Of a stretch of DNA of 64,000 nucleotides, positions 9,066 through 18,188 are shown one piece after another (the first letter of the stretch is position 1; every line of letters begins with the position of its first letter). Origin of the DNA: Sulfurimonas crateris (lineage in GTDB: Bacteria; Campylobacterota; Campylobacteria; Campylobacterales; Sulfurimonadaceae); assembly GCF_005217605.1 (NCBI RefSeq), contig NZ_SZPX01000002.1:124001-188000 (forward strand), read 5' to 3'. The notes under the pieces are model-generated. The model made no database searches. It worked only from the letters and a program-made list of their open reading frames with translations, and was not told the DNA's origin. The translations under genes and the position numbers were made by a program.

Positions 9066-9493
9066 TGATATATTTTATACTCTACCTCTTTTTGGAAGTC
9101 ATAATCTCGGTAAACATATCATCTGCCATCGGTGGTTTGGCAACATTTTTTGAGATACTTCTAAGCGCATTTATCGGGCTTATGATATTGGCTAATTTCA
9201 AATCAACTCTTAGAGAAAATTTTATGGCGGTATCATACAACTGTATCGATCTGCAGCAGTTTCAAAGCCTTAATCTCTTTACGATCATAGGGGCTATCTT
9301 GCTTATAGTGCCTGGTTTTTTAACGGACATTATCGGCGCTTTACTGCAGTTTAGCATATTTACGACTATGCTCGTTAATCGTTATAATGTAAAATCAGAC
9401 AAATGCAAAAAAGAAGATGAATACAACAGTTTAAAAAAGGATAATGATGTCATTGATGTTGAAATTATTAGCGACAATAGCTCTAATAAGTAG
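9065..9493 (+). CDS. FxsA-family membrane protein
   Basis: A 142-residue inner-membrane protein with about four hydrophobic segments, including an FxsA-like region with LNLFTIIGAILLIVPGFLTDIIGALL. The charged C-terminal tail is cytoplasmic. FxsA in E. coli eases phage F exclusion, but the general function is unknown. The start overlaps the proS stop by one base (TAATG), and the 3' end overlaps the next gene by 50 bases in another frame. Cj0544 has the same position in C. jejuni. Confidence 0.8.
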   Translation: MIYFILYLFLEVIISVNISSAIGGLATFFEILLSAFIGLMILANFKSTLRENFMAVSYNCIDLQQFQSLNLFTIIGAILLIVPGFLTDIIGALLQFSIFTTMLVNRYNVKSDKCKKEDEYNSLKKDNDVIDVEIISDNSSNK

Positions 9494-10277
9494 TTTTGTA
9501 AGTGCGCAAGATTTAGAACAAAAAATAGAGACATTTATAGAGAACAGTTTTGATAATAATCCAAACGTAAAATCTATGAATGTTAAAATTTTAAGTAAAA
9601 ACAGCGTTGAAGGGCATGAAAAGTGGAGTGCCTATGTAGTCGAGTTGGACGCTATTTTAAAAAAAGATGGACGACAGGTAGTTCAAAAGATGCTCTGGTT
9701 CTCAGATGGAGAGATTTTGACAAAAGAGCTTTTTGATATACAAAGCGCAAAAGCGATGAGCGATTTTGTCTCTATCCCTTTTAAAGATGAGTACTATAAA
9801 AGAGAGAACCTGATCTCAGGAAATCCAAATGCAAAATACAAGGTTGCTATTTTCTCAGATCCGCTTTGCCCATTTTGTAAATCTTACGTTCCTGAAGCGA
9901 TCAACTTTATGAAAAAAGAGCCTAACAAATATGCAGTGTATTATTATCATTTTCCACTAGAGACGCTTCATCCCGCTGCGGTCGAGCTTGTAAAAGCAGC
10001 TATAGCTCTTGAACTCAAGGGGAGAAAAAACGTAGTGCTTGACCTCTACAAAGTCAAGGTAGATCCAAAAGAGAGATCTCATGAGAAGATTTTAGCCGAG
10101 TTCAACAAGACAATGAAATCAAATATCAAGCCGTTTGAACTTCTCTCAAAAGAGGTTACGGCTCATTTTAAGAGTGATCTTGAGATAGCTGACAAGATGA
10201 TGGTCAACGGCACACCGATGGTCTTTTTTGACGGAAAGTTAGATAAAACAAAAATGAAATATAAAGAGGCAAAATAA
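9444..10277 (+). CDS. Periplasmic thioredoxin-fold disulfide protein (DsbC/DsbA-like)
   Basis: A 277-residue exported protein with a signal peptide (LLATIALISSFVSA), an N-terminal region resembling the DsbC dimerisation part, and a thioredoxin fold with the active site CPFC in SDPLCPFCKSY and a cis-proline in NGTPMVFFDG. It likely catalyses disulfide exchange or isomerisation in the periplasm. SD AAAAAGG lies upstream of two consecutive ATGs (9444 and 9447); either could be used. It sits between the FxsA-like gene and hemC, where C. jejuni has nothing. The DsbD gene at 49255 could supply its electrons. Confidence 0.85.
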   Translation: MMSLMLKLLATIALISSFVSAQDLEQKIETFIENSFDNNPNVKSMNVKILSKNSVEGHEKWSAYVVELDAILKKDGRQVVQKMLWFSDGEILTKELFDIQSAKAMSDFVSIPFKDEYYKRENLISGNPNAKYKVAIFSDPLCPFCKSYVPEAINFMKKEPNKYAVYYYHFPLETLHPAAVELVKAAIALELKGRKNVVLDLYKVKVDPKERSHEKILAEFNKTMKSNIKPFELLSKEVTAHFKSDLEIADKMMVNGTPMVFFDGKLDKTKMKYKEAK

Positions 10278-11218
10278 TGAAAAAATTAGTAATAGCAACA
10301 AGGGGTTCACAGCTTGCACTTTGGCAATCAAATCATATAAAGGCTGTTTTAGAGGAGCAAAATCCCGGTTTAGAGGTTGAGCTTAATGTGATTGTGACTA
10401 CGGGGGACAGGATCCAAGATAAGGCACTATCTAAAATAGGTGGCAAAGGGCTCTTTTTAAAAGAGCTTGAAGAGGCGATGCTTAGAGGCGAGGCTCAGAT
10501 TGCCGTTCACTCTCTAAAAGATGTTCCGACAGTTATGCCTGATGGGCTTTTACTGGCTGCTATTACGGAGAGAGAGGATTGCAGAGATGCACTTCTTTCC
10601 CAAAAATATGCAAATATTGATTCACTTCCGCAAGGTGCGGTAGTCGGCACATCTTCTCTTCGCCGTCGTATGCAGATAGAGAAGCTTCGTCCAGACTTGG
10701 TCATAAAAGATCTAAGAGGCAATGTCGATACAAGAATAAGAAAGCTAAAAGAGGGAGAGTTTGACGCTATTATCTTAGCGGCTGCGGGGATAAACAGACT
10801 CTCTTTACTAGATGCAGTAAAACACGTATACCCGATCTCTCTGGAGGAGATGGTTCCATCTATGGGTCAGGGAGCACTTGGTATTGAAGCGGTAAACGAT
10901 GCAGAGGTCTTAAAGATAGTTGCAGGACTTGAAGATGAGTACAGCAGAATAGAGACTACTATCGAGAGAAGTTTTGTTGATGAACTAGAGGGCGGATGTC
11001 AGGTTCCTATCGGTGTCAATGCATCTGTTTTAGAGGATGGAAATGTAAGCATTAAAGCAGTTCTTGGTCTTCCTGATGGAACAGAGATGCTTAGTGATTC
11101 AAAAATAACATCCAAAAGAGATTACCAAAGCGTAGGCAGAGAGATGGCATCAGAGTTTATAGCAAGAGGTGCTAAAGAGCTTCTTGTGCGTGCTGAAGCC
11201 ATGATGGAAAACAAATAG
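10277..11218 (+). CDS. hemC: Porphobilinogen deaminase (hydroxymethylbilane synthase)
   Basis: Polymerises four porphobilinogen units into hydroxymethylbilane. The dipyrromethane cofactor is carried by C241 in EGGCQVPIG. Other conserved parts are IATRGSQLALWQ, the catalytic aspartate region HSLKDVPT, TSSLRRRMQI and DLRGNVDTR. Length 313 is normal. The start overlaps the preceding stop (TAATG). It shares the heme pathway with hemA upstream. Confidence 0.97.
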   Translation: MKKLVIATRGSQLALWQSNHIKAVLEEQNPGLEVELNVIVTTGDRIQDKALSKIGGKGLFLKELEEAMLRGEAQIAVHSLKDVPTVMPDGLLLAAITEREDCRDALLSQKYANIDSLPQGAVVGTSSLRRRMQIEKLRPDLVIKDLRGNVDTRIRKLKEGEFDAIILAAAGINRLSLLDAVKHVYPISLEEMVPSMGQGALGIEAVNDAEVLKIVAGLEDEYSRIETTIERSFVDELEGGCQVPIGVNASVLEDGNVSIKAVLGLPDGTEMLSDSKITSKRDYQSVGREMASEFIARGAKELLVRAEAMMENK

Positions 11219-11219
11219 A

Positions 11220-13034
11220 ATGAAGAGAACTATCGAGCTACTTAGAAAAAATGATGAGTTAAGAGTAATAGAAGAAGAGCTTGATATATATCTTGAGATA
11301 CCTCACTTGGCTTATGCAGAGGTAAAGAAAAAAGATGGCGGCAAGGCACTTCTATTTACAAACGTAGTTGATAAGAAAAGCGGAAAAAAATTTCAAGAGA
11401 GCGTTTTTATGAATGTTTTTGGCTCATACAGACGTTGTGAGCTGCTCTTTGGAAGAACAATAGAGTCGGTTGCCGATGAGATAACAAAACTTCTTCACAT
11501 GAAGCCGCCTGAAGGTTTTTTCAACAAGCTCTCAATGGCAGGTGAACTTTTTGCCCTTAAAAACATATTTCCAAAAAAGTTAAAGGGTAGCGGGGTTTGT
11601 CAGCAGATAAAATATTTAGATGAAAATATAGATCTCTACAAGCTTCCTGTACTGACTACTTGGGAGCAAGACGGAGGCCCTTTTATAACAATGGGTCAGG
11701 TCTATACGCAGAGCCTTGACGGTGAGATGGTTAACCTTGGAATGTATAGACTTCAAGTGTACGATAAAAATCATTTGGGGATGCATTGGCAGATTCATAA
11801 AGATTCCTCTCACTTTTTTGATCAGTATCAAAAAGCCGGCAAGAAGATGCCGGTCTCAATTGCTATCGGAGGAGATCCTCTATATACATGGTGTGCTACT
11901 GCTCCGCTTCCGTATGGCGTAAACGAACTTTTAATGTACGGACTTATAAAAAAAGAGCCTGCAAAGCTTGTAAAGTCTCTTACAACACCTCTATATATTC
12001 CGCAAGATGTTGATTATGTCATCGAGGGGTGGGTGGATACACAGGAGATGAAAATAGAGGGTCCTTTTGGGGATCACACGGGTTATTATACGCTCAAAGA
12101 GCCATACCCTGTTATGGAAGTAAGCGCGATAACTACGAAAAAAGAGCCGGTTTTTTTAGCTACCGTTGTAGGAAAACCGCCGCTTGAAGATAAGTATATG
12201 GGCTGGGCTACGGGGAAGATATTTTTCCCTCTTTTAAAAACGACCGCACCCGATCTGCTGGATTATCATATGCCTGAGAATGCAGGTTTTCACAATCTCA
12301 TTTTAGCAAAGATGAAACCGTTATATAAAGGTCATGCAAAGCAGTTTATGCACGCTTTTTGGGGTGCTGGACAGATGAGCTTTGTAAAACATGCCATATT
12401 TTTGGACGAAAAGGCTCCTACTCTGGAGAATTATGAGGCAGTTGCTACATATATACTCGATAGATTTGCGCCTAAATCTCTCTTTATAACCGAGGGTATT
12501 TTAGATGCTCTTGATCACTCTTCTCCCGAAACGCTTGTTGGCGGAAAATTGGGAATCGATGCTACTTCTGCAAATAAAGTGGAAGCACCTCAGCTTTTAG
12601 GTGATGAGGAGCTTTTAAGAAGGGTTAAAGAGCTTGTCCCAGATGCTGTTAACCTACATCAGTTTATGAGAAGAACAAAGAACCCTATAACTGTTATATC
12701 TGTAAGAAAAACAAAAAATGCAAAGAGCTACTTTGACGCTTTAGTAGAGTTGAGCATGCATATGAGAGTGGTTGTCTTTGTAGATGAAGCAAAGAATGAT
12801 ATTTTTAACCCGTATATGCTCATCTGGAGAGTTACAAACAATATGGATGCCATGAGAGATGTTTATATATCTGCTTTGATGGTGGGAGTTGATGGAACAA
12901 ACAAAAATCTTCTTGACGGATTTAGTAGAGAGTGGCCTGATGATGTTGAGTGCACACAGAGTGTCGTAGATGCCTTAAAGCAAAAAGGTGTGTGGGATTT
13001 AAGCGATAAAATGTATGAAAAGTTTCAATTGTAA
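11220..13034 (+). CDS. ubiD: UbiD-family decarboxylase
   Basis: Prenylated-FMN-dependent aromatic decarboxylase, 604 residues, the usual length. Conserved segments include the LPVLTTWEQDGGPFIT region, MYRLQVYDKNHLGMHWQIHKD and the EGPFGDHTGYYTL active-site loop carrying the catalytic glutamate. Campylobacterota make menaquinone by the futalosine route, so this enzyme probably acts there (MqnL-type) rather than in ubiquinone synthesis; that is inference. It lies one base after the hemC stop and ends the conserved cluster, as Cj0546 does in C. jejuni. Confidence 0.92.
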   Translation: MKRTIELLRKNDELRVIEEELDIYLEIPHLAYAEVKKKDGGKALLFTNVVDKKSGKKFQESVFMNVFGSYRRCELLFGRTIESVADEITKLLHMKPPEGFFNKLSMAGELFALKNIFPKKLKGSGVCQQIKYLDENIDLYKLPVLTTWEQDGGPFITMGQVYTQSLDGEMVNLGMYRLQVYDKNHLGMHWQIHKDSSHFFDQYQKAGKKMPVSIAIGGDPLYTWCATAPLPYGVNELLMYGLIKKEPAKLVKSLTTPLYIPQDVDYVIEGWVDTQEMKIEGPFGDHTGYYTLKEPYPVMEVSAITTKKEPVFLATVVGKPPLEDKYMGWATGKIFFPLLKTTAPDLLDYHMPENAGFHNLILAKMKPLYKGHAKQFMHAFWGAGQMSFVKHAIFLDEKAPTLENYEAVATYILDRFAPKSLFITEGILDALDHSSPETLVGGKLGIDATSANKVEAPQLLGDEELLRRVKELVPDAVNLHQFMRRTKNPITVISVRKTKNAKSYFDALVELSMHMRVVVFVDEAKNDIFNPYMLIWRVTNNMDAMRDVYISALMVGVDGTNKNLLDGFSREWPDDVECTQSVVDALKQKGVWDLSDKMYEKFQL

Positions 13035-13069
13035 TTATTTAATCTCTTTTTCTCTTATTATAAGGTTAA

Positions 13070-13075
13070 TATAAT
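13070..13075 (+). promoter_or_regulatory. Putative -10 box of small cytochrome gene
   Basis: TATAAT lies 43 bases upstream of the ATG at 13119 in the gap after ubiD. AGGGG precedes the start codon, so the cytochrome gene probably has its own promoter. Confidence 0.45.
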
Positions 13076-13118
13076 AAATAGTGATGTAACATAATCAATC
13101 ATTATAGGGGTTTAACGC

Positions 13119-13454
13119 ATGAGTAAGTTTTTAATGTTTGTCCTATCTATATCTATTTTTACTTCAATTAGTGCAAGTGCTGCGATATATAAAGGGCAAA
13201 GAGAGTTCGTAAGAAATTGCGTCAAATGCCATAAAGCAGGACAAAGTTACATTGCGACAAAAAGAAAGATAGAGTGGAAGAGCTATACTAGGGCTAAAGG
13301 AAAGAGACTCCAAGATATTCACTTAAAGAGTGATAAAGCTAAAAAGTCTCATAAATATTTTGAGAGCAAAAAGTTTTCTAAAAATACCAGACATTTAGAG
13401 GATTTTTTACTCGAATACGCAAAAGACAGCGGTAACGTTCCGGCTTGTAATTAA
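13119..13454 (+). CDS. Small monoheme c-type cytochrome, paralogue of 60993-61391
   Basis: A 111-residue periplasmic protein with a signal peptide (hydrophobic core FLMFVLSISIFTSI, then SASA) and one heme motif CVKCH. After the heme site it is basic and contains the blocks EW..., KGKRLQDIHL and SHKYFESKKFSK. The mature part has no methionine, so the sixth heme ligand is probably not Met; the histidines of DIHL and SHKYF, both kept in the paralogue, are candidates. I know no named family. Likely an electron-transfer protein; its partner is unknown. Confidence 0.8.
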   Translation: MSKFLMFVLSISIFTSISASAAIYKGQREFVRNCVKCHKAGQSYIATKRKIEWKSYTRAKGKRLQDIHLKSDKAKKSHKYFESKKFSKNTRHLEDFLLEYAKDSGNVPACN

Positions 13455-13574
13455 ATAATAACTTCAGCAGAGATCAGAAGTACTAACTTCGCCTCTTTGC
13501 AAAGACTCTTCACTTTGTAAAAATCACTTAATTTAGTTAAAATACCAAACTTTTTAATATATCAAGGAATAATT

Positions 13575-14957
13575 ATGGAAAAAATGTGGTCAGGCCGTTT
13601 TTCTGCAGGCTCATCAAATCTTTTAGATCAGTTTAACGCATCCATCATGTTTGATAGAAAACTATATCGTGAGGATATAGAGGGCTCTTTAGCACATGCC
13701 CAGATGCTTGCAAAGCAGGGTATCTTAACTGCCGATGAACTCTCCCAGATCACACAAGGGCTCACTCAAGTAAAAGAGGAGATAGAGTCAGGTCTATTTG
13801 AGTGGAAAATCTCGGATGAAGATCTTCATATGGGCATAGAGAAGCGTTTGACTGCTATTATCGGTGATGCAGGAAAAAAACTCCATACTGCAAGAAGCAG
13901 AAATGATCAGATCGCGGTAGATTTTCGCCGTTATGTTCTTCGTAAAAATTTAGAGATTGTAGATGCCATAAAGCTGCTAATGCAAGAGATATTGGTCGTT
14001 GCATCTAAGCACACTGAAACTCTAATACCGGGTATGACACATCTTCAGCATGCTCAGCCTGTCAATTTTGCTTTTCATCTGGGTGCGTATCTCTCAATGT
14101 TCAAAAGAGATATAGAGAGATTTGAGAGCTCACATGCAAGAAATAACGTCTCTCCGCTTGGATGCGCTGCACTTGCTGGAACACCGCATAAAATAGACAG
14201 AGATATGACGGCTCAGCTTCTGGGCTTTGATAGCGTAAGTGTTAACTGTCTAGATACCGTAAGCGACAGAGATTTTGCTTTAGAGATATTGTTCAGTATA
14301 TCAACAATGATGATGCATATATCACGTCTGAGTGAAGAGCTTGTTATGTGGTCAAGTTATGAGTTCAAGTTTGTAGAGCTCAGCGATGAGTACTCTACCG
14401 GTTCATCAATAATGCCGCAGAAGAAAAACCCTGACGTTCCTGAACTTCTTCGCGGCAAGACAGGTCGTGTTTACGGCTCTTTGATGGGGCTTCTGACTGT
14501 TATGAAAGCTCTTCCATTAGCATACAACAAAGATACTCAAGAGGACAAAGAGGGTGTTTTTGATGCGGTTGAGACAGCTGAAATATCATTAGAGATATTA
14601 AAAGAGGCTATCAAGACTATGCAGGTAAAAGAGCAAAATATGAACAGTGCATGTAAAGTAGGGCACTTGAGCGCTACCGATCTGGCAGATTATCTGGTTC
14701 AAAAGTGCGATATCCCTTTTAGAGAAGCACACTTTATTACGGGTAAAGCTGTTGCAAAAAGCGAAGAGCTGAAAATTGATCTAAGCGATATAGAGCTGAA
14801 ATATCTTCAAGAGATAGATAAGAGAATCGGCGAGGATGTTTTAGAGTTTCTCTCAATTGACAACTCTATGAATGCAAGAACTTCTGCAGGCGGAACATCT
14901 ACGCAAAGAACCAAAGAGCAGCTGGAATATTTTAGAAATTTTTTAAAGGAGAAGTAA
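13575..14957 (+). CDS. argH: Argininosuccinate lyase
   Basis: Splits argininosuccinate to arginine and fumarate, the last arginine step. The fumarase/lyase signature [12 protein letters not shown] is present (about residues 276-287), together with the N-terminal [25 protein letters not shown] and [16 protein letters not shown]. Length 460 is normal. AAGGAA precedes the ATG. The stop overlaps the OsmC-like gene start by one base (TAATG). Confidence 0.97.
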   Translation: MEKMWSGRFSAGSSNLLDQFNASIMFDRKLYREDIEGSLAHAQMLAKQGILTADELSQITQGLTQVKEEIESGLFEWKISDEDLHMGIEKRLTAIIGDAGKKLHTARSRNDQIAVDFRRYVLRKNLEIVDAIKLLMQEILVVASKHTETLIPGMTHLQHAQPVNFAFHLGAYLSMFKRDIERFESSHARNNVSPLGCAALAGTPHKIDRDMTAQLLGFDSVSVNCLDTVSDRDFALEILFSISTMMMHISRLSEELVMWSSYEFKFVELSDEYSTGSSIMPQKKNPDVPELLRGKTGRVYGSLMGLLTVMKALPLAYNKDTQEDKEGVFDAVETAEISLEILKEAIKTMQVKEQNMNSACKVGHLSATDLADYLVQKCDIPFREAHFITGKAVAKSEELKIDLSDIELKYLQEIDKRIGEDVLEFLSIDNSMNARTSAGGTSTQRTKEQLEYFRNFLKEK

Positions 14958-15421
14958 TGAAGGTTACTGTTTCTCACCAAGATAGTATGAAATTTGAGGC
15001 TAAAACAGAAAAAAGCAGTTTTGTGATTGACTGTCCGCAGATAACGCCTGTCGAGTATTTTTTGGCAGGTATTATCACCTGCAGTGCAACGGATATTGTT
15101 TTACTGCCTAAAAATCAAGGCAAAACCGTTACAGACCTTGTGGTGGAGGGCGATGCAATAAGAAATGATGAGCATCCAAGAAAGTTCAACACTCTGCATC
15201 TTGAGTACAGCTTTAACTCCGATGGAGATGACATGATGGCGGCTCGCTGGGTCATGGCATCTTTGGAGACATACTGCTCTACAATAAACACCATTAGAGA
15301 CTCCGTCGTTATCTCATACTCAATAACTCATAACGGAAATAAGATAAGAAAAAATGAGAAGATGATCTCTGGCGGTGGAAGCAAGATAGACATGGGCGAG
15401 ATCGAGAGTTGCCCCTCATAG
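14957..15421 (+). CDS. OsmC/Ohr-family protein
   Basis: A 154-residue protein of the OsmC fold, which reduces organic hydroperoxides by a cysteine pair. The two candidate catalytic cysteines are C42 (IITCSATDIVLL) and C107 (LETYCSTINTI), placed as in the family. Substrate and reductant are unknown. It is translationally coupled to argH and followed directly by the dispersed repeat at 15430. Confidence 0.82.
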   Translation: MKVTVSHQDSMKFEAKTEKSSFVIDCPQITPVEYFLAGIITCSATDIVLLPKNQGKTVTDLVVEGDAIRNDEHPRKFNTLHLEYSFNSDGDDMMAARWVMASLETYCSTINTIRDSVVISYSITHNGNKIRKNEKMISGGGSKIDMGEIESCPS

Positions 15422-15429
15422 GAATTTAT

Positions 15430-15494
15430 ACACTAAAACGAACGCGTCCGTTTTAGTGGCAGGGACTAAAGTCCCTACAACCCCCTAAAGCTAC
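15430..15494 (+). repeat. Dispersed palindromic repeat, copy 1
   Basis: About 65 bp between the convergent OsmC-like and transglycosylase genes. In order: a stem ACTAAAACG...CGTTTTAGT around GCG, a second palindrome AGGGACT-AA-AGTCCCT, then the constant tail ACAACCCCCTAAAGCTAC. The same element lies in reverse at 44046-44110. It has no coding capacity, and I see no target-site duplication. Confidence 0.85.
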
Positions 15495-15511
15495 GAAAAA
15501 CAAGTTTTTCG
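15494..15511. terminator. Hairpin abutting repeat copy 1, possible terminator
   Basis: Perfect 8-bp stem CGAAAAAC-AA-GTTTTTCG at the end of the repeat tail. The T-rich arm would serve plus-strand transcription weakly. Copy 2 has a different hairpin at the same place. Confidence 0.4.
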
Positions 15512-15523
15512 AGAAGTATAATA

Positions 15524-16708
15524 TTATTGATAAGCTTTATGATAAGATAGCATTCTCTTTGAGACTTTTTTTAGGTACTCTTTAGGCTCGCTGTATTTTA
15601 AATCTCTCAGGAGTGCATCATAGACTTCATTTGGTGTCATAGAGTTTATAATCGGAGCAGCTTTATGCATATTGTTCGTTTTGGCAAATGCCCAGGCGAC
15701 GTTTCCGGCTCCCGTATTATATGCCGCAATAGTACAGTATAGACGGCTTTGCGGGTCTTTTATTTTGTTAAGGTATTTATAGTAAAGAATGTGCAAATAG
15801 GCACTTCCCATAGTGATGTTGTTCTTGCTGTTGTAGAGATAACTGCCTGAGACTATTTTTTTCTCTTTGTATAAAAATAGATAGCTGTCGATCCCTGCTG
15901 TTTTAGGGACTATTTGCATTAATCCGTAAGCAGGTATATGAGATCTTGCTCTTGGATTGTAGCTGCTCTCGGAGTGTATAACGGCAAATATAAGAGGCAC
16001 GGGAATATTCTGTTTTAACGACTGCTTTTTAACCTCTTCGTAGTATATTTTCGATCTCTTTAGCATTGCGTCTGAGGGCATTGACACATTTAGCGTATAG
16101 ATCCTCTCACCTTTTACTTTTTTTGAACTGCTTGATCTGATATTTTCATCTTTTGCTTTTTCATTCACATAGGAGATAAGAGCATCTTTTGATGGCTCTT
16201 TGTCAAATATAACGGTTGAGAGAATAGGCTCTGCTTTGATCTCATCATCTGCCATGTAAGAGGGTTTTTTTATCTTTGAGAGCCTCTGTTCAAGGAGATC
16301 GCTCTCATGCGCTTTTTTTGTATCTATAGTAACTACGTTGGCAAGAGCTTTTTTAAGCTTCTCTTTTGCCTCTTGTTCGGATGATGCTATAGTCTCTACA
16401 ACGATAGTCTCATTTTCAAAATCAACATCTGTTCTTGTCTTTTTATCTTCACTGTAAGCTACCCATCTTTTTTTTGTTGAAATTATGGGATCTTCCCAAA
16501 AGAGGCTTAGTTCTTTTGTATATTTGTCATACTCTTTTTGCAGTGAGTTTTGATAGGAGTTAAACTCATCTTCTATACCTGTTTTGTAGGAGCTGAACTG
16601 ACTTTTTTGATTTTCAAAAGCCCCCATCTGAGTCTTTTGAAAATCATTTGAACTTTGTGCTAAAAGTAGTGAAGATAGAGATAGAGAGATCAGGGTTTTA
16701 ACGAACAT
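15524..16708 (-). CDS. MltC-like lytic murein transglycosylase
   Basis: A 394-residue exported protein. A signal peptide (LISLSLSSLLLAQ) is followed by a charged helical N-terminal domain like the DUF3393 part of MltC, then an SLT goose-lysozyme domain. The catalytic glutamate lies in VIHSESSYNPRARS, with AYGLMQIVPKTAG and CTIAAYNTGAGNVA following. It cleaves peptidoglycan with formation of 1,6-anhydro-muramic ends in the periplasm. No lipobox cysteine is seen, unlike E. coli MltC. It lies 6 bases downstream of the HIT gene and probably shares its transcript. Confidence 0.88.
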   Translation of the reverse strand: MFVKTLISLSLSSLLLAQSSNDFQKTQMGAFENQKSQFSSYKTGIEDEFNSYQNSLQKEYDKYTKELSLFWEDPIISTKKRWVAYSEDKKTRTDVDFENETIVVETIASSEQEAKEKLKKALANVVTIDTKKAHESDLLEQRLSKIKKPSYMADDEIKAEPILSTVIFDKEPSKDALISYVNEKAKDENIRSSSSKKVKGERIYTLNVSMPSDAMLKRSKIYYEEVKKQSLKQNIPVPLIFAVIHSESSYNPRARSHIPAYGLMQIVPKTAGIDSYLFLYKEKKIVSGSYLYNSKNNITMGSAYLHILYYKYLNKIKDPQSRLYCTIAAYNTGAGNVAWAFAKTNNMHKAAPIINSMTPNEVYDALLRDLKYSEPKEYLKKVSKRMLSYHKAYQ

Positions 16709-16714
16709 AGTCTC

Positions 16715-17071
16715 TTAAAATTTTCCCATAGGATCCGCATCGCTCAGGTGTGACCAGGCAAGCTTTGCACCGCCTACTATATGAAAGTGCAGGTGCTTGA
16801 CCTCCTGTCCTCCGTTATCGCCGACATTTGTTATCACTCTGTAACCGCTTTTATCGATTCCCATCTCTTTTGCGACATCTTGCATAAATTTAGTCATTCC
16901 CTCCATAGTCTGAGGGCTAACTTCGTTGAAACTATCTACATGAGTTTTCGGGATTGCGAGCACATGAATCGGAGCTTTTGGATTAATGTCATGAAACGCC
17001 ATGAACTCCTCGTTTTCTAATATAATATTTGAAGGAATTTCATTGTTTATAATCTTGCAAAATATGCACAT
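16715..17071 (-). CDS. HIT-family (HinT-like) nucleotide hydrolase
   Basis: A 118-residue histidine-triad protein. The triad HLHFHIVGG holds H93, H95 and H97, and an N-terminal CIFC pair (C2, C5) may bind zinc as in many HinT proteins. The family hydrolyses AMP-linked phosphoramidates; the natural substrate is unknown. GGAG precedes the ATG. It diverges from pheS, exactly as Cj0898 does from pheS in C. jejuni. Confidence 0.93.
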   Translation of the reverse strand: MCIFCKIINNEIPSNIILENEEFMAFHDINPKAPIHVLAIPKTHVDSFNEVSPQTMEGMTKFMQDVAKEMGIDKSGYRVITNVGDNGGQEVKHLHFHIVGGAKLAWSHLSDADPMGKF

Positions 17072-17141
17072 CTGTGCTCCTTTTTTTATTTATTGTAACA
17101 TATAAAAGAGTAAATGAAGCTATATATAAATTATATTTGAC

Positions 17142-17147
17142 TATAAT
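17142..17147 (+). promoter_or_regulatory. Putative -10 box of pheS-pheT-aroA-ispH operon
   Basis: TATAAT in the HIT/pheS divergent gap, about 39 bases upstream of the pheS start. The leader that follows holds a small GAGGG-TATTT-CCCTC stem (17163-17177), too short to call an attenuator. Confidence 0.5.
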
Positions 17148-17186
17148 CAACTTCAAAATTTAAGAGGGTATTTCCCTCAGATATGG

Positions 17187-18188
17187 GTGAGTCTATTGAA
17201 AGAGTGGTATGACGCAATAAAAGAAGCACAGAGCGTTGAGCGGATTGAAGAGATCCGTATAGCCGTGTTTGGAAAAAAAGGTGTTTTAGCAGCAGAATTT
17301 GCAAAAATGAAAAGCGCACCGGACGAAGAAAAATCAAAAATAGCACAAGAGTTAAACACTCATAAAACTGCTTTGATGAACGAGCTGCAGCAGAGAAAGA
17401 CTATCCTTCAGACGTTGGAGCTAGAAGCGCATATGAAGGCAGAGGCTATAGATGTCTCTATGTACAGCACAAACTCTGAATCAGGTGCATTGCACCCGGT
17501 TATGGAGACTATGGATAGAATCGTAGAGTATTTCTCGTCTATGAATTTTGCCGTTAAAACAGGGAATATGGTAGAAGATGATTTTAACAACTTTGAAGCT
17601 CTAAATCTTCCAAAATATCATCCTGCACGCGATATGCAGGACACTTTCTATTTCAGGGACGAGATGCTGCTTCGCACGCATACATCGCCTGTTCAGATAA
17701 GAACGATGATGAACTCCAAGCCTCCTATACGTATGATAGCTCCGGGGGCTGTCTTTAGAAGAGATTATGATATTACTCATACTCCAATGTTTCATCAGGT
17801 CGAGGGGCTTTTAGTAGATGAAGAGGGGAAGGTCTCTTTTGCAAATCTGAAATTTATTTTAGAAGATTTTTTAAAGTATATGTTCGGTGACGTAGATGTC
17901 CGTTTTCGCCCTAGTTTCTTCCCTTTTACGGAACCTTCGGCAGAGGTTGATATCTCATGTGTTTTTTGTAAGGGAAAAGGGTGCAGAGTCTGTTCTAAAA
18001 CAGGATGGCTTGAAGTACTTGGATGCGGAATTGTTGATCCGAATGTTTTTGAAGCGGTAAAATATGAAAATGTAAGCGGATACGCTTTTGGGCTCGGTGT
18101 GGAGAGATTTGCAATGCTTATCCACCACATAGGAGACCTGCGTTCGCTCTTTGAAGGAGATATTAAGTTGTTGGAGCAGTTTCAATGA
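17187..18188 (+). CDS. pheS: Phenylalanyl-tRNA synthetase alpha subunit
   Basis: Catalytic alpha subunit of the alpha2-beta2 enzyme charging tRNA-Phe. Class II motifs are seen in the [12 protein letters not shown] region, [18 protein letters not shown] (motif 2) and [11 protein letters not shown] (motif 3). The N-terminal helices form the tRNA-binding coiled coil. The GTG at 17187 gives 333 residues; a TTG at 17196 is an alternative that would use GGGTGAG as ribosome-binding site. It overlaps pheT by four bases (ATGA). Confidence 0.96.
   Translation: MSLLKEWYDAIKEAQSVERIEEIRIAVFGKKGVLAAEFAKMKSAPDEEKSKIAQELNTHKTALMNELQQRKTILQTLELEAHMKAEAIDVSMYSTNSESGALHPVMETMDRIVEYFSSMNFAVKTGNMVEDDFNNFEALNLPKYHPARDMQDTFYFRDEMLLRTHTSPVQIRTMMNSKPPIRMIAPGAVFRRDYDITHTPMFHQVEGLLVDEEGKVSFANLKFILEDFLKYMFGDVDVRFRPSFFPFTEPSAEVDISCVFCKGKGCRVCSKTGWLEVLGCGIVDPNVFEAVKYENVSGYAFGLGVERFAMLIHHIGDLRSLFEGDIKLLEQFQ

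Noticed and set aside
17163-17177. GAGGG-TATTT-CCCTC stem in the pheS leader as an attenuator
   Set aside because: Five base pairs only, with no leader peptide rich in phenylalanine codons and no T-run.
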